From an uncultured Rubrivivax sp. (lineage in GTDB: Bacteria > Pseudomonadota > Gammaproteobacteria > Burkholderiales > Burkholderiaceae_C): a DNA stretch of 9,394 nucleotides. The position numbers and the translations under genes are program-made. Of this stretch, positions 1 through 6,809 are shown piece after piece. A model generated the notes under the pieces. That model searched no databases, was not told the DNA's origin, and saw only the letters and a program-made list of their open reading frames with translations. Position 1 is the first letter of the stretch. Each line of letters starts with the position of its first letter. The stretch spans positions 1-9,394 of the forward strand of contig CALBTN010000214.1 of assembly GCA_937967345.1 (NCBI GenBank), in the 5' to 3' direction.

Positions 1-2
1 AG

Positions 3-2312
3 CCGGTGTACTGGTGCTTCGACTGCGGCAGCTCGCTGGCCGAGTTCGAGATCGAATACGCCGACAAGAAGAGCCAGACGGTGGATGTCGCCTTCGCCGC
101 CGCCGAGCCCGACAAGCTGGCCGCGGCCTTCGGCCTGGGCTCGCTGCCGCGGCCGGCCTACGCGGTGATCTGGACCACCACCGCCTGGACCATCCCGGCC
201 AACCAGGCGCTGAACCTGAACCCCGAGCTGGACTACGCGCTGGTCGACACGCCGCGCGGCGTGCTGCTGCTGGCGGCCTCGCTGGTCGAGCGCTGCTTGC
301 AGCGCTACGGCCTCGAAGGCCAGGTGCTGGCCACGGCCAAGGGCGAAAAGCTCGGCGGGCTGCACTTCCACCATCCGCTGGCTGAAGCGCATCCCGGCTA
401 CGACCGGCTCAGCCCGGTGTACCTGGCCGACTACGCCACCGCCGACGACGGCACCGGCGTCGTGCACTCGTCGCCGGCCTACGGCATCGAGGACTTCAAC
501 TCCTGCGTCGCGCACGGCCTGAAGCCCGAGGAGGTGCTGAACCCGGTGCTGGGCAACGGCAGCTACGCCGCGGACTTCCCGCTGTTCGGCGGCCTGAACA
601 TCTGGAAGGCGGTGCCCAAGGTCATCGAGGCGCTGCGCGACGCCGGCCGCTTGCTGGCCAGCGAAAGCATCAGCCACAGCTACCCGCACTGCTGGCGCCA
701 CAAGTCGGCGGTGATCTACCGCGCCGCGGCGCAGTGGTTCGTGCGCATGGACGAAGGCATGGGCGTGTTCACCAAGGACAAGGCCGAGCAGACACTGCGC
801 CAACTGGCGCTGCAGGCGATCGAGCACACCGCGTTTTATCCGGAGAACGGCCGCGCGCGGCTGCGCGACATGATCGCCAACCGCCCCGACTGGTGCATCA
901 GCCGCCAGCGCAGCTGGGGCGTGCCGCTGCCGTTCTTCCTGCACAAGGATACGGGCGAACTGCACCCGCGCACGATGCAGATCCTGGACCAGGCGGCAGA
1001 CATCGTCGAACAAGGCGGCATCGAGGCCTGGAGCCGGGTCACGGCCGAGGACATCCTCGGCCCCGAGGATGCGGCGCACTACGCCAAGAGCAGCGACATC
1101 CTGGAGGTGTGGTTCGACTCGGGATCGACCTTCTGGCACGTGCTGCGCGGCACGCACGCCCACACCGGCAGCAGCCTGGGCCACCACGACCGCGGCCCCG
1201 AGGCCGACCTGTACCTGGAAGGCCACGACCAGCACCGCGGCTGGTTCCACAGCTCGCTGCTGCTGGCCTGCGCGATCTACGGCCGCGCGCCGTACCGCGG
1301 GCTGCTGACGCACGGCTTCACCGTCGACGCGTCCGGCCGCAAGATGAGCAAGTCGCTGGGCAACGGCATCGAGCCGCAGGTGGTGGGCAAGAAGCTGGGC
1401 GCCGAGATCATCCGGCTGTGGGTCGCGGCCAGCGACTACTCGGGCGACATCGCCGGCGACGACAAGATCCTGGCGCGCGTGGTCGACGCCTACCGCCGCA
1501 TCCGCAACACGCTGCGCTTCCTGCTGGCCAACACCAGCGACTTCGATGCGCACAAGGATGCGGTGCCGTTCGAGCAGATGCTCGAGATCGACCGCTGGGC
1601 GCTGGCGCGCGCCGAACAGTTCCAGGCCGAGGTGCTGAAGCACTACGAGGCCTACGAGTTCCACCCGGTGGTGGCCAAGCTGCAGGTGTTCTGCTCCGAG
1701 GATCTGGGCGCGTTCTACCTGGACGTGCTGAAGGACCGGCTCTACACCAGCGCCGCCAACAGCCTGGCGCGGCGCAGCGCGCAGACCGCGCTGTGGCAGA
1801 TCACGCACGCCATGCTGCGCTGGATGGCGCCGTTCCTGAGCTTCACCGCCGAGGAAGCCTGGGCGGTGTTCGCCCCCGGCCAGGGCAGCATCTACCTGCA
1901 GACCTACTGGAACTTCGCCGGTATCGGCGCGGCCACCGACGCCGCGCTGCTGGCCAAATGGCAGGCCGTGCGCGAGGTGCGCGACGCGGTCAACAAGGCG
2001 ATCGAGGAGGTGCGCGAAGCCGGCGGCGTGGGCTCGTCGCTGCAGGCCGAAGTCACGCTCAGCGCCCCGCCCGAGATGCACGCGCTGCTGGCCTCGCTGG
2101 GCGAGGACCTGAAGTTCGTGCTCATCACCTCCAAGGCCACGCTGCTGCCGGGCGAGACGCTCGCGGTGACGGTCACGCCGTCGGCACACGCCAAGTGCGA
2201 GCGCTGCTGGCACTGGCGCGCGGACGTCGGCAGCGACGCCGCGCAGCCGACGATCTGCAGCCGCTGCGTCAGCAACCTGCACGGCGCCGGCGAAGTGCGC
2301 AGCGTCGCCTGA
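3..2312 (+). CDS. ileS: Isoleucyl-tRNA synthetase, 5'-truncated by window edge
   Basis: Class I aminoacyl-tRNA synthetase that charges tRNA-Ile in the cytoplasm and edits mischarged valine. The frame is open from base 3, so the true start and the HIGH motif lie outside the window; 769 C-terminal residues remain, of roughly 940-960 usual for the family. Counting from the first visible residue, the CP1 editing domain shows WTTTAWTIPAN (from residue 57) and GTGVVHSSPAYG with its following ED (150-164). The catalytic core shows WCISRQRSWGVPLP, VWFDSGSTFWHV, EGHDQHRGWFHSS and the KMSKS loop (447-451, bases 1341-1355). The anticodon-binding domain follows, and the C-terminus has the zinc-binding pair CERC/CSRC (Cys 732, 735, 752, 755). 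The protein is intact over the visible part. The stop is followed by the lspA ATG after 2 nt, the classic ileS-lspA arrangement of proteobacteria. Identification is secure. Confidence 0.98.
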   Translation, partial: PVYWCFDCGSSLAEFEIEYADKKSQTVDVAFAAAEPDKLAAAFGLGSLPRPAYAVIWTTTAWTIPANQALNLNPELDYALVDTPRGVLLLAASLVERCLQRYGLEGQVLATAKGEKLGGLHFHHPLAEAHPGYDRLSPVYLADYATADDGTGVVHSSPAYGIEDFNSCVAHGLKPEEVLNPVLGNGSYAADFPLFGGLNIWKAVPKVIEALRDAGRLLASESISHSYPHCWRHKSAVIYRAAAQWFVRMDEGMGVFTKDKAEQTLRQLALQAIEHTAFYPENGRARLRDMIANRPDWCISRQRSWGVPLPFFLHKDTGELHPRTMQILDQAADIVEQGGIEAWSRVTAEDILGPEDAAHYAKSSDILEVWFDSGSTFWHVLRGTHAHTGSSLGHHDRGPEADLYLEGHDQHRGWFHSSLLLACAIYGRAPYRGLLTHGFTVDASGRKMSKSLGNGIEPQVVGKKLGAEIIRLWVAASDYSGDIAGDDKILARVVDAYRRIRNTLRFLLANTSDFDAHKDAVPFEQMLEIDRWALARAEQFQAEVLKHYEAYEFHPVVAKLQVFCSEDLGAFYLDVLKDRLYTSAANSLARRSAQTALWQITHAMLRWMAPFLSFTAEEAWAVFAPGQGSIYLQTYWNFAGIGAATDAALLAKWQAVREVRDAVNKAIEEVREAGGVGSSLQAEVTLSAPPEMHALLASLGEDLKFVLITSKATLLPGETLAVTVTPSAHAKCERCWHWRADVGSDAAQPTICSRCVSNLHGAGEVRSVA

Positions 2313-2314
2313 AC

Positions 2315-2809
2315 ATGGCGCAGCGACCCTCGGGCGGTGCCCGGCTGTGGCTGTGGTTGGGCCTGGCCGCGGTGGTGGCCGCGGTCGACCAGCTCAGCAA
2401 AGCCTGGATCGTCGGCAACTTCGCGCCCGGCCACAGCCAGGAGCTCAGCTCGTGGTTCAACCTGGTTCGCGTGCACAACAGCGGCGCGGCCTTCAGCTTC
2501 TTGGCCGGCGCGTCGGGCTGGCAGCGCTGGTTCTTCGTCGCACTGGGCGCGGTGGCGTCGGCCTTCATCGTGTGGATGTTGAACCGGCACCCGACGCAAA
2601 AGCTCTTTTGCTTCGCGGTGACGATGATCCTGGGCGGCGCGGTCGGCAACGTGGTCGATCGGCTGCTGCACGGCCACGTGGTCGACTTCATCCAGGTGCA
2701 TTACGCCGGCTGGTACTTCCCGGCCTTCAACCTGGCCGACAGCGCGATCACGCTGGGCGCGGTGTGCCTGATCCTCGACGAGATCTTGCGCGTGCGGCGC
2801 GCGCGCTGA
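2315..2809 (+). CDS. lspA: Lipoprotein signal peptidase (signal peptidase II)
   Basis: Inner-membrane aspartic protease that removes the signal peptide of diacylglyceryl-modified prolipoproteins just before the lipobox cysteine. It has 164 residues, the normal family length. Four hydrophobic segments are visible (about 11-29, 71-90, 96-114, 138-157). Conserved blocks are DQLSKAW (25-31), VHNSGAAFSFL (53-63), GGAVGNVVDR (107-116) and FNLADSAI (138-145). The catalytic aspartates of the family correspond to Asp115 and Asp142. The ATG lies 2 nt after the ileS stop, so translation is probably coupled, and no separate promoter is apparent. The stop overlaps an out-of-frame ATG (TGATG) opening only a 9-codon frame. 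In many Burkholderiales the next gene is coaBC (dfp); here it is a DUF2189 gene instead. Confidence 0.98.
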   Translation: MAQRPSGGARLWLWLGLAAVVAAVDQLSKAWIVGNFAPGHSQELSSWFNLVRVHNSGAAFSFLAGASGWQRWFFVALGAVASAFIVWMLNRHPTQKLFCFAVTMILGGAVGNVVDRLLHGHVVDFIQVHYAGWYFPAFNLADSAITLGAVCLILDEILRVRRAR

Positions 2810-2827
2810 TGGCGGACCTGTTGACCC

Positions 2828-3628
2828 ATGGACCCTGACCACCCCGCGAACGCCGACCCCGACCGCGCCGCCGCCGGCCCCGGCAGCGCCAAGGCGCCGA
2901 TCGTGCTGCGCAAGCTCGGCTTCGCCGACCCGCTGCGCTGGATCGCGCTGGGCTGGCGCGACTTCACCCGCTGCCCGGCGATCGGGCTGTTCTACGGCGG
3001 CTGCTTCGTCGTGATGGGCTGGGCCTTGATGAAGGTCTATGAAGCCGCCCCCGCCTACGTGATGGCGCTGTCGGCCGGCTTCCTGCTGATGGGGCCCTTC
3101 CTGTGCCTGGGGCTGTACCGCGCCAGCCAGCGGCTGGAGGCCGGCGACAAACCCGACTTCGGCGATTCGCTGCTGGCCTGGGACACGCGCACCGGGCAGT
3201 TGGCGATCTTCGGTTTCGTGCTGCTGATCCTGGAGATGCTGTGGGGCCGCGCCACGCTGGTGATCTTCGCGGTCAGCTTCGACGGCATGCCCGACCTGCG
3301 GGGCTCGCTGCTGGCGCTGACCGACCCCGAGAACATCGCCTTCATCGTCGCCTGGCTCGGCGTGGGCGCGATCTTCGCCGGGCTGATCTATGCGGTCAGC
3401 GTGGTGTCGATGCCGATGATCCTGCACCGCCAGACCGACGCCATCACCGCCGGGCTGACCAGCCTGCGGCTCGTCCTGACCCAGCTGCCGGTGATGATCT
3501 TCTGGGGCGCGCTGATCACCGTGCTGGTGGTGCTGGCGATGCTGCCATGGTTTGCCGGGCTGCTGCTGGTCGGGCCGGTGCTGGGGCATGCGTCGTGGCA
3601 TGCCTACCGGGCGGCGGTGGCCGATTGA
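2828..3628 (+). CDS. DUF2189 family integral membrane protein
   Basis: Multi-pass inner-membrane protein of 266 residues, recognised as DUF2189 by the block RWIALGWRDFTRCPAIGLFYG (split as RWIALGWRDF at 37-46 plus the following helix), by LLMGPFLCLGLYRAS (86-100) and by the end block LLLVGPVLGHASWHAYRA (245-262). Hydrophobic segments lie at about 51-69, 76-97, 125-149, 168-196 and 220-253 (the last probably two helices). The first 25 residues are Asp/Pro/Ala-rich and probably disordered in the cytoplasm. The molecular function of the family is not known; no enzymatic motif is visible. The ATG at 2828 lies 18 nt after lspA and lacks a strong ribosome-binding site, so coupling to lspA is likely. 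The stop (3626-3628) overlaps the probable TTG start of the next gene. Confidence 0.9.
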   Translation: MDPDHPANADPDRAAAGPGSAKAPIVLRKLGFADPLRWIALGWRDFTRCPAIGLFYGGCFVVMGWALMKVYEAAPAYVMALSAGFLLMGPFLCLGLYRASQRLEAGDKPDFGDSLLAWDTRTGQLAIFGFVLLILEMLWGRATLVIFAVSFDGMPDLRGSLLALTDPENIAFIVAWLGVGAIFAGLIYAVSVVSMPMILHRQTDAITAGLTSLRLVLTQLPVMIFWGALITVLVVLAMLPWFAGLLLVGPVLGHASWHAYRAAVAD

Positions 3629-4914
3629 GCAGGCCGGCCGGCGGCACGCCGCCGCCCCTGGGGCCGCGGCGGCGCAGCGTGTTGGCAGCGGTGGGCGTCG
3701 CGCTGGCCTCGATGACGCCCGGCTGCGACAAGCTGCGCGGCAGCAGCAGCGGCGCGCGCATCGACGCCGCATGGCACCGCCACGCGCTGCTCGACGGCCT
3801 GCTCGCACGCTGGGTGGCGGTCGCACCGAGCGAGACCGGCGCCATGCGCAGCGCGGTCGACCGGCGCTGGGTGGCGGCGGCCGAGCAGCCGGGCGACCTC
3901 ACCGAACACGCGCGGCTGGTCTATGCCTTCGCCATCGGCTACGAGCTGTCGCAGGACAAGCGCTACCTGGATGCGGCCGACCGCGGCGCCGAGTTCTTGC
4001 TTGCGCACTTCCACGACCCGCTGCACGGCGGCTTCTTCACCCGCGTCGCCGCCGACGGCCGGGTGATCCATCCAAGCAAGAGCGCGTATGGCCATGCCTT
4101 CGCGCTGTTCGCGCTGTCACACATGGCCAGGGTGACGCAGCAGGAGCGCTACCGCAGCGCCGCGCTGCGCACCTGGCAGGTCATCCACACCTGGCTGCGC
4201 AACCCCAGCGGCGGCTTCTTCGGCGATCTGCCGCGCGACTTCGCCAAGCCGGCGCAGCCGCAGGGCGGCTCGCAGAACCCGGTGATGCACATGTTCGAGG
4301 CGCTGCTGGCGCTGCACGACGCGACGCAGGACCCGGCCGCGCTGGACGGCGCCAAGGGCGTGGCCGAGTTCGTCGTCTACAAGCTGCTGGTCGGCCTGCC
4401 CGACGGCGGGGCCTACATCCCGGAGTGGTTCGACCCGGCGTGGCAGCCACTGCCCACGCGCGACGCCGGCGGCTACACGGACATCGGCCACCAGTTCGAG
4501 TGGAGCCACATGCTGCGCGCGGCCGAGCAGCGCGGCCTGGTCGGCGTGTACGCACAGACCGCCGAGCGGCTGCTGCAGTTCGCCACCCGGGTCGGCTACG
4601 ACGAGATCGACGGCGGCGCCTTCACCGCGATGTATCCCGACGGTACGGTGAACCGTGACAAGCACTTCTGGCAGCAGTGCGAGGCGCTGCGTGCTTTCCT
4701 CGCTGCGGCGGCCGCTGGCGGCCAACCCGAGATGCGGCGCCGCTACGAGCAGACGCTGGCCCTGGTGCGCGAGCAGTTCATCGACCAGACCCACGGCGGC
4801 TGGTTCGCGAAGGCCTGCAAGCGCGGCGACTGCGCCGGCGCGCAGCCCGAGCCGTACCACATGACCGGCATGCACGCGATGGCGCTGGCGATGGCGGCCG
4901 AAGCCGCGCGTTAG
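3625..4914 (+). CDS. AGE (N-acylglucosamine 2-epimerase) family protein, probably exported
   Basis: (alpha/alpha)6-barrel sugar epimerase/isomerase family, whose members interconvert N-acylglucosamine/N-acylmannosamine, cellobiose, or mannose/fructose-type sugars; the substrate cannot be read from sequence. Family blocks with likely catalytic or binding histidines, numbered from the TTG: NPVMHMFEALLAL (His222), DIGHQFEWSHML (His289), KHFWQQCEALRAF, and PYHMTGMH (His412, His417). Start choice: TTG at 3625 overlaps the DUF2189 stop (TTGA), with a weak GGTGG 4 nt upstream, and gives 429 residues. It adds a signal-like N-terminus with RRRSVLAAVGVALA (15-28) followed by TPGC (31-34), a Tat-like or lipoprotein-like signal. 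The internal ATG at 3712 would give a 400-residue cytoplasmic protein of normal family length but would discard this obvious hydrophobic segment. GTG 3679 and TTG 3682 are further options. Family assignment is firm; start and location are inferred. Confidence 0.88.
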   Translation: MSRPAGGTPPPLGPRRRSVLAAVGVALASMTPGCDKLRGSSSGARIDAAWHRHALLDGLLARWVAVAPSETGAMRSAVDRRWVAAAEQPGDLTEHARLVYAFAIGYELSQDKRYLDAADRGAEFLLAHFHDPLHGGFFTRVAADGRVIHPSKSAYGHAFALFALSHMARVTQQERYRSAALRTWQVIHTWLRNPSGGFFGDLPRDFAKPAQPQGGSQNPVMHMFEALLALHDATQDPAALDGAKGVAEFVVYKLLVGLPDGGAYIPEWFDPAWQPLPTRDAGGYTDIGHQFEWSHMLRAAEQRGLVGVYAQTAERLLQFATRVGYDEIDGGAFTAMYPDGTVNRDKHFWQQCEALRAFLAAAAAGGQPEMRRRYEQTLALVREQFIDQTHGGWFAKACKRGDCAGAQPEPYHMTGMHAMALAMAAEAAR

Positions 4915-4919
4915 CTGCG

Positions 4920-4945
4920 GCGGGCCGCGACGGCCCCGGGCCCGC
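4920..4945. terminator. GC-rich hairpin at convergent gene junction (possible bidirectional terminator)
   Basis: The 31-nt gap between the AGE-family stop and the qorA stop contains arms 4920-4926 (GCGGGCC) and 4939-4945 (GGCCCGC), a perfect 7-bp all-GC stem around a 12-nt loop. No T-run follows on either strand, so it is not a canonical intrinsic terminator. Its position exactly between two convergent genes suggests a role in transcript ending or 3'-end protection, but in GC-rich DNA such stems also arise by chance. Confidence 0.35.
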
Positions 4946-5935
4946 TCAAGGCAGCAGCACGCTGCAGCCGGTGTTCTTGCGCGCTTGCAGATCACGGTGC
5001 GCCTGGGCCACGTCGGCCAACGGGTAACGCTGGTCGATGCGGATCTTCACCTGGCCGCTGGACACCACCGCGAACAGGTCGTCGGCCATCGCCTGCGTCG
5101 CCTCGCGCGAGGTGATGTGGGTGAACAACGTGGCGCGCGTCAGGTACAGCGAACCCTTGGCCGCAAGCACGGCCGGCGCCACCGGCGGCACCGGCCCCGA
5201 CGAGTTGCCGAAGCTGGCCATCAGCCCGAACGGGCGCAGGCAGTCGAGGCTGCACTCGAAGGTGTCCTTGCCCACCGAGTCGTAGACCACCTTCACGCCC
5301 TGACCACCGGTGATGTCCTTGACCCGGGCGACGAAGTCCTCGGTGTTGTAGTTGACCGCGTGCGCGGCGCCATGCTGCAGCGCCAGCTCGCACTTGGCAT
5401 CACTGCCGGCAGTGCCGATCAGTTGCAGGCCCAGCGCCTTGGCCCACTGGCAGGCGATCAGGCCGACGCCGCCGGCGGCAGCGTGGAACAGCACGAAGTC
5501 GCCCGGCTGCAGCCCCTGCACCGGCAGCGTCTTCTTCAGCAGGTACTGCGCGGTCAGGCCCTTGAGCATCATCGCCGCGCCGGTGTCGAAAGCGATGGCC
5601 TCGGGCAGGCGGCACACGTTCATCGCCGGCATCACGCGGGCCTGGGCGTAGGCTCCCGGCGGGTTGGCCGCATAGGCGGCGCGGTCGCCCACGCGCAAGT
5701 GCGCAACACCCTCGCCCACCGCCTCGACGATGCCGGCGCCTTCCATGCCCAGCGTCAGCGGCAGCGGATTGCGGTACAGCCCGGTGCGCTGATAGACGTC
5801 GATGAAGTTCAGGCCGCAGGCGTGATGGCGGATGCGGATCTGGCCCGGCCCGGGCTCGCCCACCGGCAAGTCCACCAAGCGCATCACCTCGGGGCCGCCG
5901 TGTTCGTTGATCTGGATCGCCTGGGTCGTGTTCAT
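4946..5935 (-). CDS. qorA: NADPH:quinone oxidoreductase, zinc-free MDR family
   Basis: Cytoplasmic medium-chain dehydrogenase/reductase that transfers electrons from NADPH to quinones. It has 329 residues, close to E. coli QorA (327) and co-linear with it from memory. GroES-like N-terminal domain: EHGGPEVM (11-18), GLNFIDVYQRTGLY (41-54), GMEGAGIV (63-70), GDRAAYA (83-89). Rossmann domain: LFHAAAGGVGLIACQWAKALG (149-169), with the AxxGGVG dinucleotide motif; then VVYDSVGKDTF (217-226) and SFGNSSGPV (241-249). The C-terminus ends TGCSVLLP, like other QorA proteins. The zinc-ligand cysteine pattern of alcohol dehydrogenases is absent, as expected. The frame extends 42 codons upstream, but the ATG at 5935 is chosen because AGGAGG lies 4 nt before it and homology begins there. 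It is the last gene of a possible four-gene - strand operon. Confidence 0.96.
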   Translation of the reverse strand: MNTTQAIQINEHGGPEVMRLVDLPVGEPGPGQIRIRHHACGLNFIDVYQRTGLYRNPLPLTLGMEGAGIVEAVGEGVAHLRVGDRAAYAANPPGAYAQARVMPAMNVCRLPEAIAFDTGAAMMLKGLTAQYLLKKTLPVQGLQPGDFVLFHAAAGGVGLIACQWAKALGLQLIGTAGSDAKCELALQHGAAHAVNYNTEDFVARVKDITGGQGVKVVYDSVGKDTFECSLDCLRPFGLMASFGNSSGPVPPVAPAVLAAKGSLYLTRATLFTHITSREATQAMADDLFAVVSSGQVKIRIDQRYPLADVAQAHRDLQARKNTGCSVLLP

Positions 5936-5939
5936 GCCG

Positions 5940-5945
5940 CCTCCT
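5940..5945 (-). promoter_or_regulatory. Strong Shine-Dalgarno site for qorA
   Basis: On the - strand AGGAGG stands 4 nt before the ATG at 5935. It fixes the qorA start and rules out the longer in-frame extension, which would run over the end of the upstream gene. It is the strongest ribosome-binding site in the window. Confidence 0.8.
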
Positions 5946-5993
5946 CGGATTGATGCCTGGCCTGGCCGCGCAGGTCTTGCGCGAGTGACTGCC

Positions 5994-6206
5994 TCAAGGG
6001 GCCTGGCGCTGAGTCCGTTGCATCGGCGGGCAGGCAACGCTGCCGTAGGAACAGAAGACACAGCAGTGCCCGGGCAAGGGGCGCAGCATAGCGCGGCAGG
6101 CTACGCACCCGCGGCAATGGATGCAGGCGTCGGTGGGCATCAGCTCGTCGCTGCGCGCGCCGCAGTGCGCGCAGGTCAGCATCGAGCGCCGTACGGGTGG
6201 CGGCAT
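5994..6206 (-). CDS. GDCCVxC-type small cysteine-rich (probable metal-binding) protein
   Basis: Small protein of about 62-76 residues depending on start. From the ATG at 6182 it contains LTCAHCGARSDELMPTDAC (2-20), CxxCxxC (23-29: CRGCVAC is preceded by CIHC) and the family signature GHCCVFCSYGSVACPPMQ (38-55). This matches, from memory, the GDCCVxC domain (seleno)protein family, whose usual core is TCPHCG...MPTDAC...GDCCVFCSYG..CPPIQ. Here the Asp of the signature is His, and all positions are cysteine with no in-frame TGA, so it is not a selenoprotein. The function of the family is unknown; the paired cysteines suggest zinc or another thiophilic metal. Starts: ATG 6206 (70 aa, used here) gives the usual family length before TCxHCG; ATG 6182 gives 62 aa; GTG 6224 (76 aa) has AAAGGGGG 6 nt upstream, the best ribosome site. 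It lies between the DHFR-like gene and qorA, same strand. Confidence 0.82.
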   Translation of the reverse strand: MPPPVRRSMLTCAHCGARSDELMPTDACIHCRGCVACRAMLRPLPGHCCVFCSYGSVACPPMQRTQRQAP

Positions 6207-6230
6207 GGGTGCGCAGCAAGGCACGGGCAA

Positions 6231-6238
6231 CCCCCTTT
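6231..6238 (-). promoter_or_regulatory. Ribosome-binding site before the GDCCVxC gene
   Basis: On the - strand AAAGGGGG lies 6 nt before a GTG at 6224 that is in frame with the GDCCVxC protein. It also lies just downstream of the stop of the preceding gene and touches the palindrome at 6238-6253. It argues for translation starting at GTG 6224 rather than at ATG 6206 or 6182, although family length favours 6206. Confidence 0.4.
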
Positions 6239-6253
6239 GAGCTGCGCAGCTCA
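6238..6253. repeat. 16-bp perfect palindrome at the end of the DHFR-like gene
   Basis: TGAGCTGCGCAGCTCA is a perfect inverted repeat containing the stop codon (6251-6253) of the DHFR-like gene and abutting the AAAGGGGG ribosome-binding site of the next gene on the - strand. As RNA it could fold into a 6-bp stem with a GCGC loop. No T-run follows, so it is unlikely to be a terminator. It could modulate coupling between the two genes, bind a dimeric protein, or be chance. Confidence 0.5.
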
Positions 6254-6781
6254 GGCAGGCACGTAGCGCAGCCTGATCACATCGCCGCCGAGCGACTCGC
6301 TGCCCAGCAGACGCAGCGGCGGCCGGGCTGCGGCGAAATAGGGCTTGCCCTGCCCCAGCACCACCGGGTGCAGGTAGATCCGGTACTCGTCGATCAGGCC
6401 AAGCTGGCCGAGGCGGTGCGCCAGATCGGGGCCGCCCACGGCGATCTCGCCGTCGCGCGAGGCCTTCAGTTCGCGGACCACGCGCTCGAGATCCGCATCG
6501 ACGAGCACGGCGTTGGGGCCCACCGACTTCAACGAGCGCGAGACAACCCATTTGGCCTGGTTGCACCATGCGGCCGCGAAGGCACGTTCATCGTCATCCC
6601 ATTCAGGATGGTCGTCGTCCCAATAGCGCATGACCTCGTAGATGCAGCGGCCGTAGACACTGCCCGCGAGCAGCCGGGTCTGCTCGATGAAGTGGCGCAA
6701 CAGCGTCGGGCCCGGCGCAAAGCCCAAGTGGTCGACGTAGCCGTCCAGTGATTGGTTCATTGCGAACACGAGCTTGGCCAT
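6251..6781 (-). CDS. Dihydrofolate reductase family (RibD C-terminal-like) protein
   Basis: Probable cytoplasmic NAD(P)H-dependent reductase of the RibD_C/DHFR-like fold, 176 residues, resembling small stand-alone family members such as YyaP/YwjB. It opens with MAKLVFAMNQSLDGYV (1-16), the family's first strand and SLDGY motif. It continues with LLAGSVYGRCIYEVM (37-51) around the nucleotide-binding region, KWVVSRSL (77-84), and closes with GEIAVGGPDLAHRL (111-124) and LGLIDEYRIYLHPVVLGQGKPYF (127-149), the diagnostic GG and LGxGxxxF blocks. The physiological substrate of these stand-alone proteins is unknown; it should not be called a folate enzyme or a riboflavin-pathway enzyme on this evidence. 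The start at 6781 is supported by AGGA 6 nt upstream (6788-6791). It follows the DUF2784 gene by 28 nt, probably in one transcript. Confidence 0.92.
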   Translation of the reverse strand: MAKLVFAMNQSLDGYVDHLGFAPGPTLLRHFIEQTRLLAGSVYGRCIYEVMRYWDDDHPEWDDDERAFAAAWCNQAKWVVSRSLKSVGPNAVLVDADLERVVRELKASRDGEIAVGGPDLAHRLGQLGLIDEYRIYLHPVVLGQGKPYFAAARPPLRLLGSESLGGDVIRLRYVPA

Positions 6782-6787
6782 GTCGTT

Positions 6788-6791
6788 TCCT
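6788..6791 (-). promoter_or_regulatory. Shine-Dalgarno site of the DHFR-like gene
   Basis: On the - strand AGGA within AAAGGAAA (6786-6793) stands 6 nt before the ATG at 6781 and supports that start. The AT-richer context is unusual for this GC-rich window. Confidence 0.65.
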
Positions 6792-6809
6792 TTCGTCTGT
6801 CGTTGCGCT

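Noticed and set aside
734..2306. Long open frame on the + strand out of frame with ileS that runs on into the lspA frame
   Set aside because: The part over ileS translates to Arg/Gly/Ala-rich, domain-less sequence; only the portion from 2315 (lspA) is real. Long shadow frames are expected at this GC content.
2809..2838. Nine-codon frame (MADLLTHGP) starting at TGATG over the lspA stop
   Set aside because: It may be a chance ATG. It is too short to support as a gene, though it could affect reinitiation at the DUF2189 ATG inside it.
1904..3826. 640-codon open frame on the - strand
   Set aside because: It is antisense to ileS, lspA and DUF2189, with Arg/His/Gln-rich composition and no recognisable motif. 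It is a GC-driven shadow frame.
4117..4995. 292-codon - strand frame antisense to the AGE-family gene
   Set aside because: Its composition is typical of antisense frames, and it overlaps a well-supported gene and the qorA 3' end.
4985..5953. 322-codon + strand frame antisense to qorA
   Set aside because: qorA is certain on the other strand; this frame is His/Gln/Arg-rich without domain features.
5994..6206. Possible selenoprotein
   Set aside because: Some family members carry selenocysteine, but here every signature position is a cysteine codon and no in-frame TGA precedes the stop.
5932..6219. 95-codon - strand frame over the GDCCVxC gene
   Set aside because: It is Arg/Leu-rich and overlaps the qorA start. 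The alternative frame carries the family signature CCVFCSYG and CxxC pairs, so that one is the gene.
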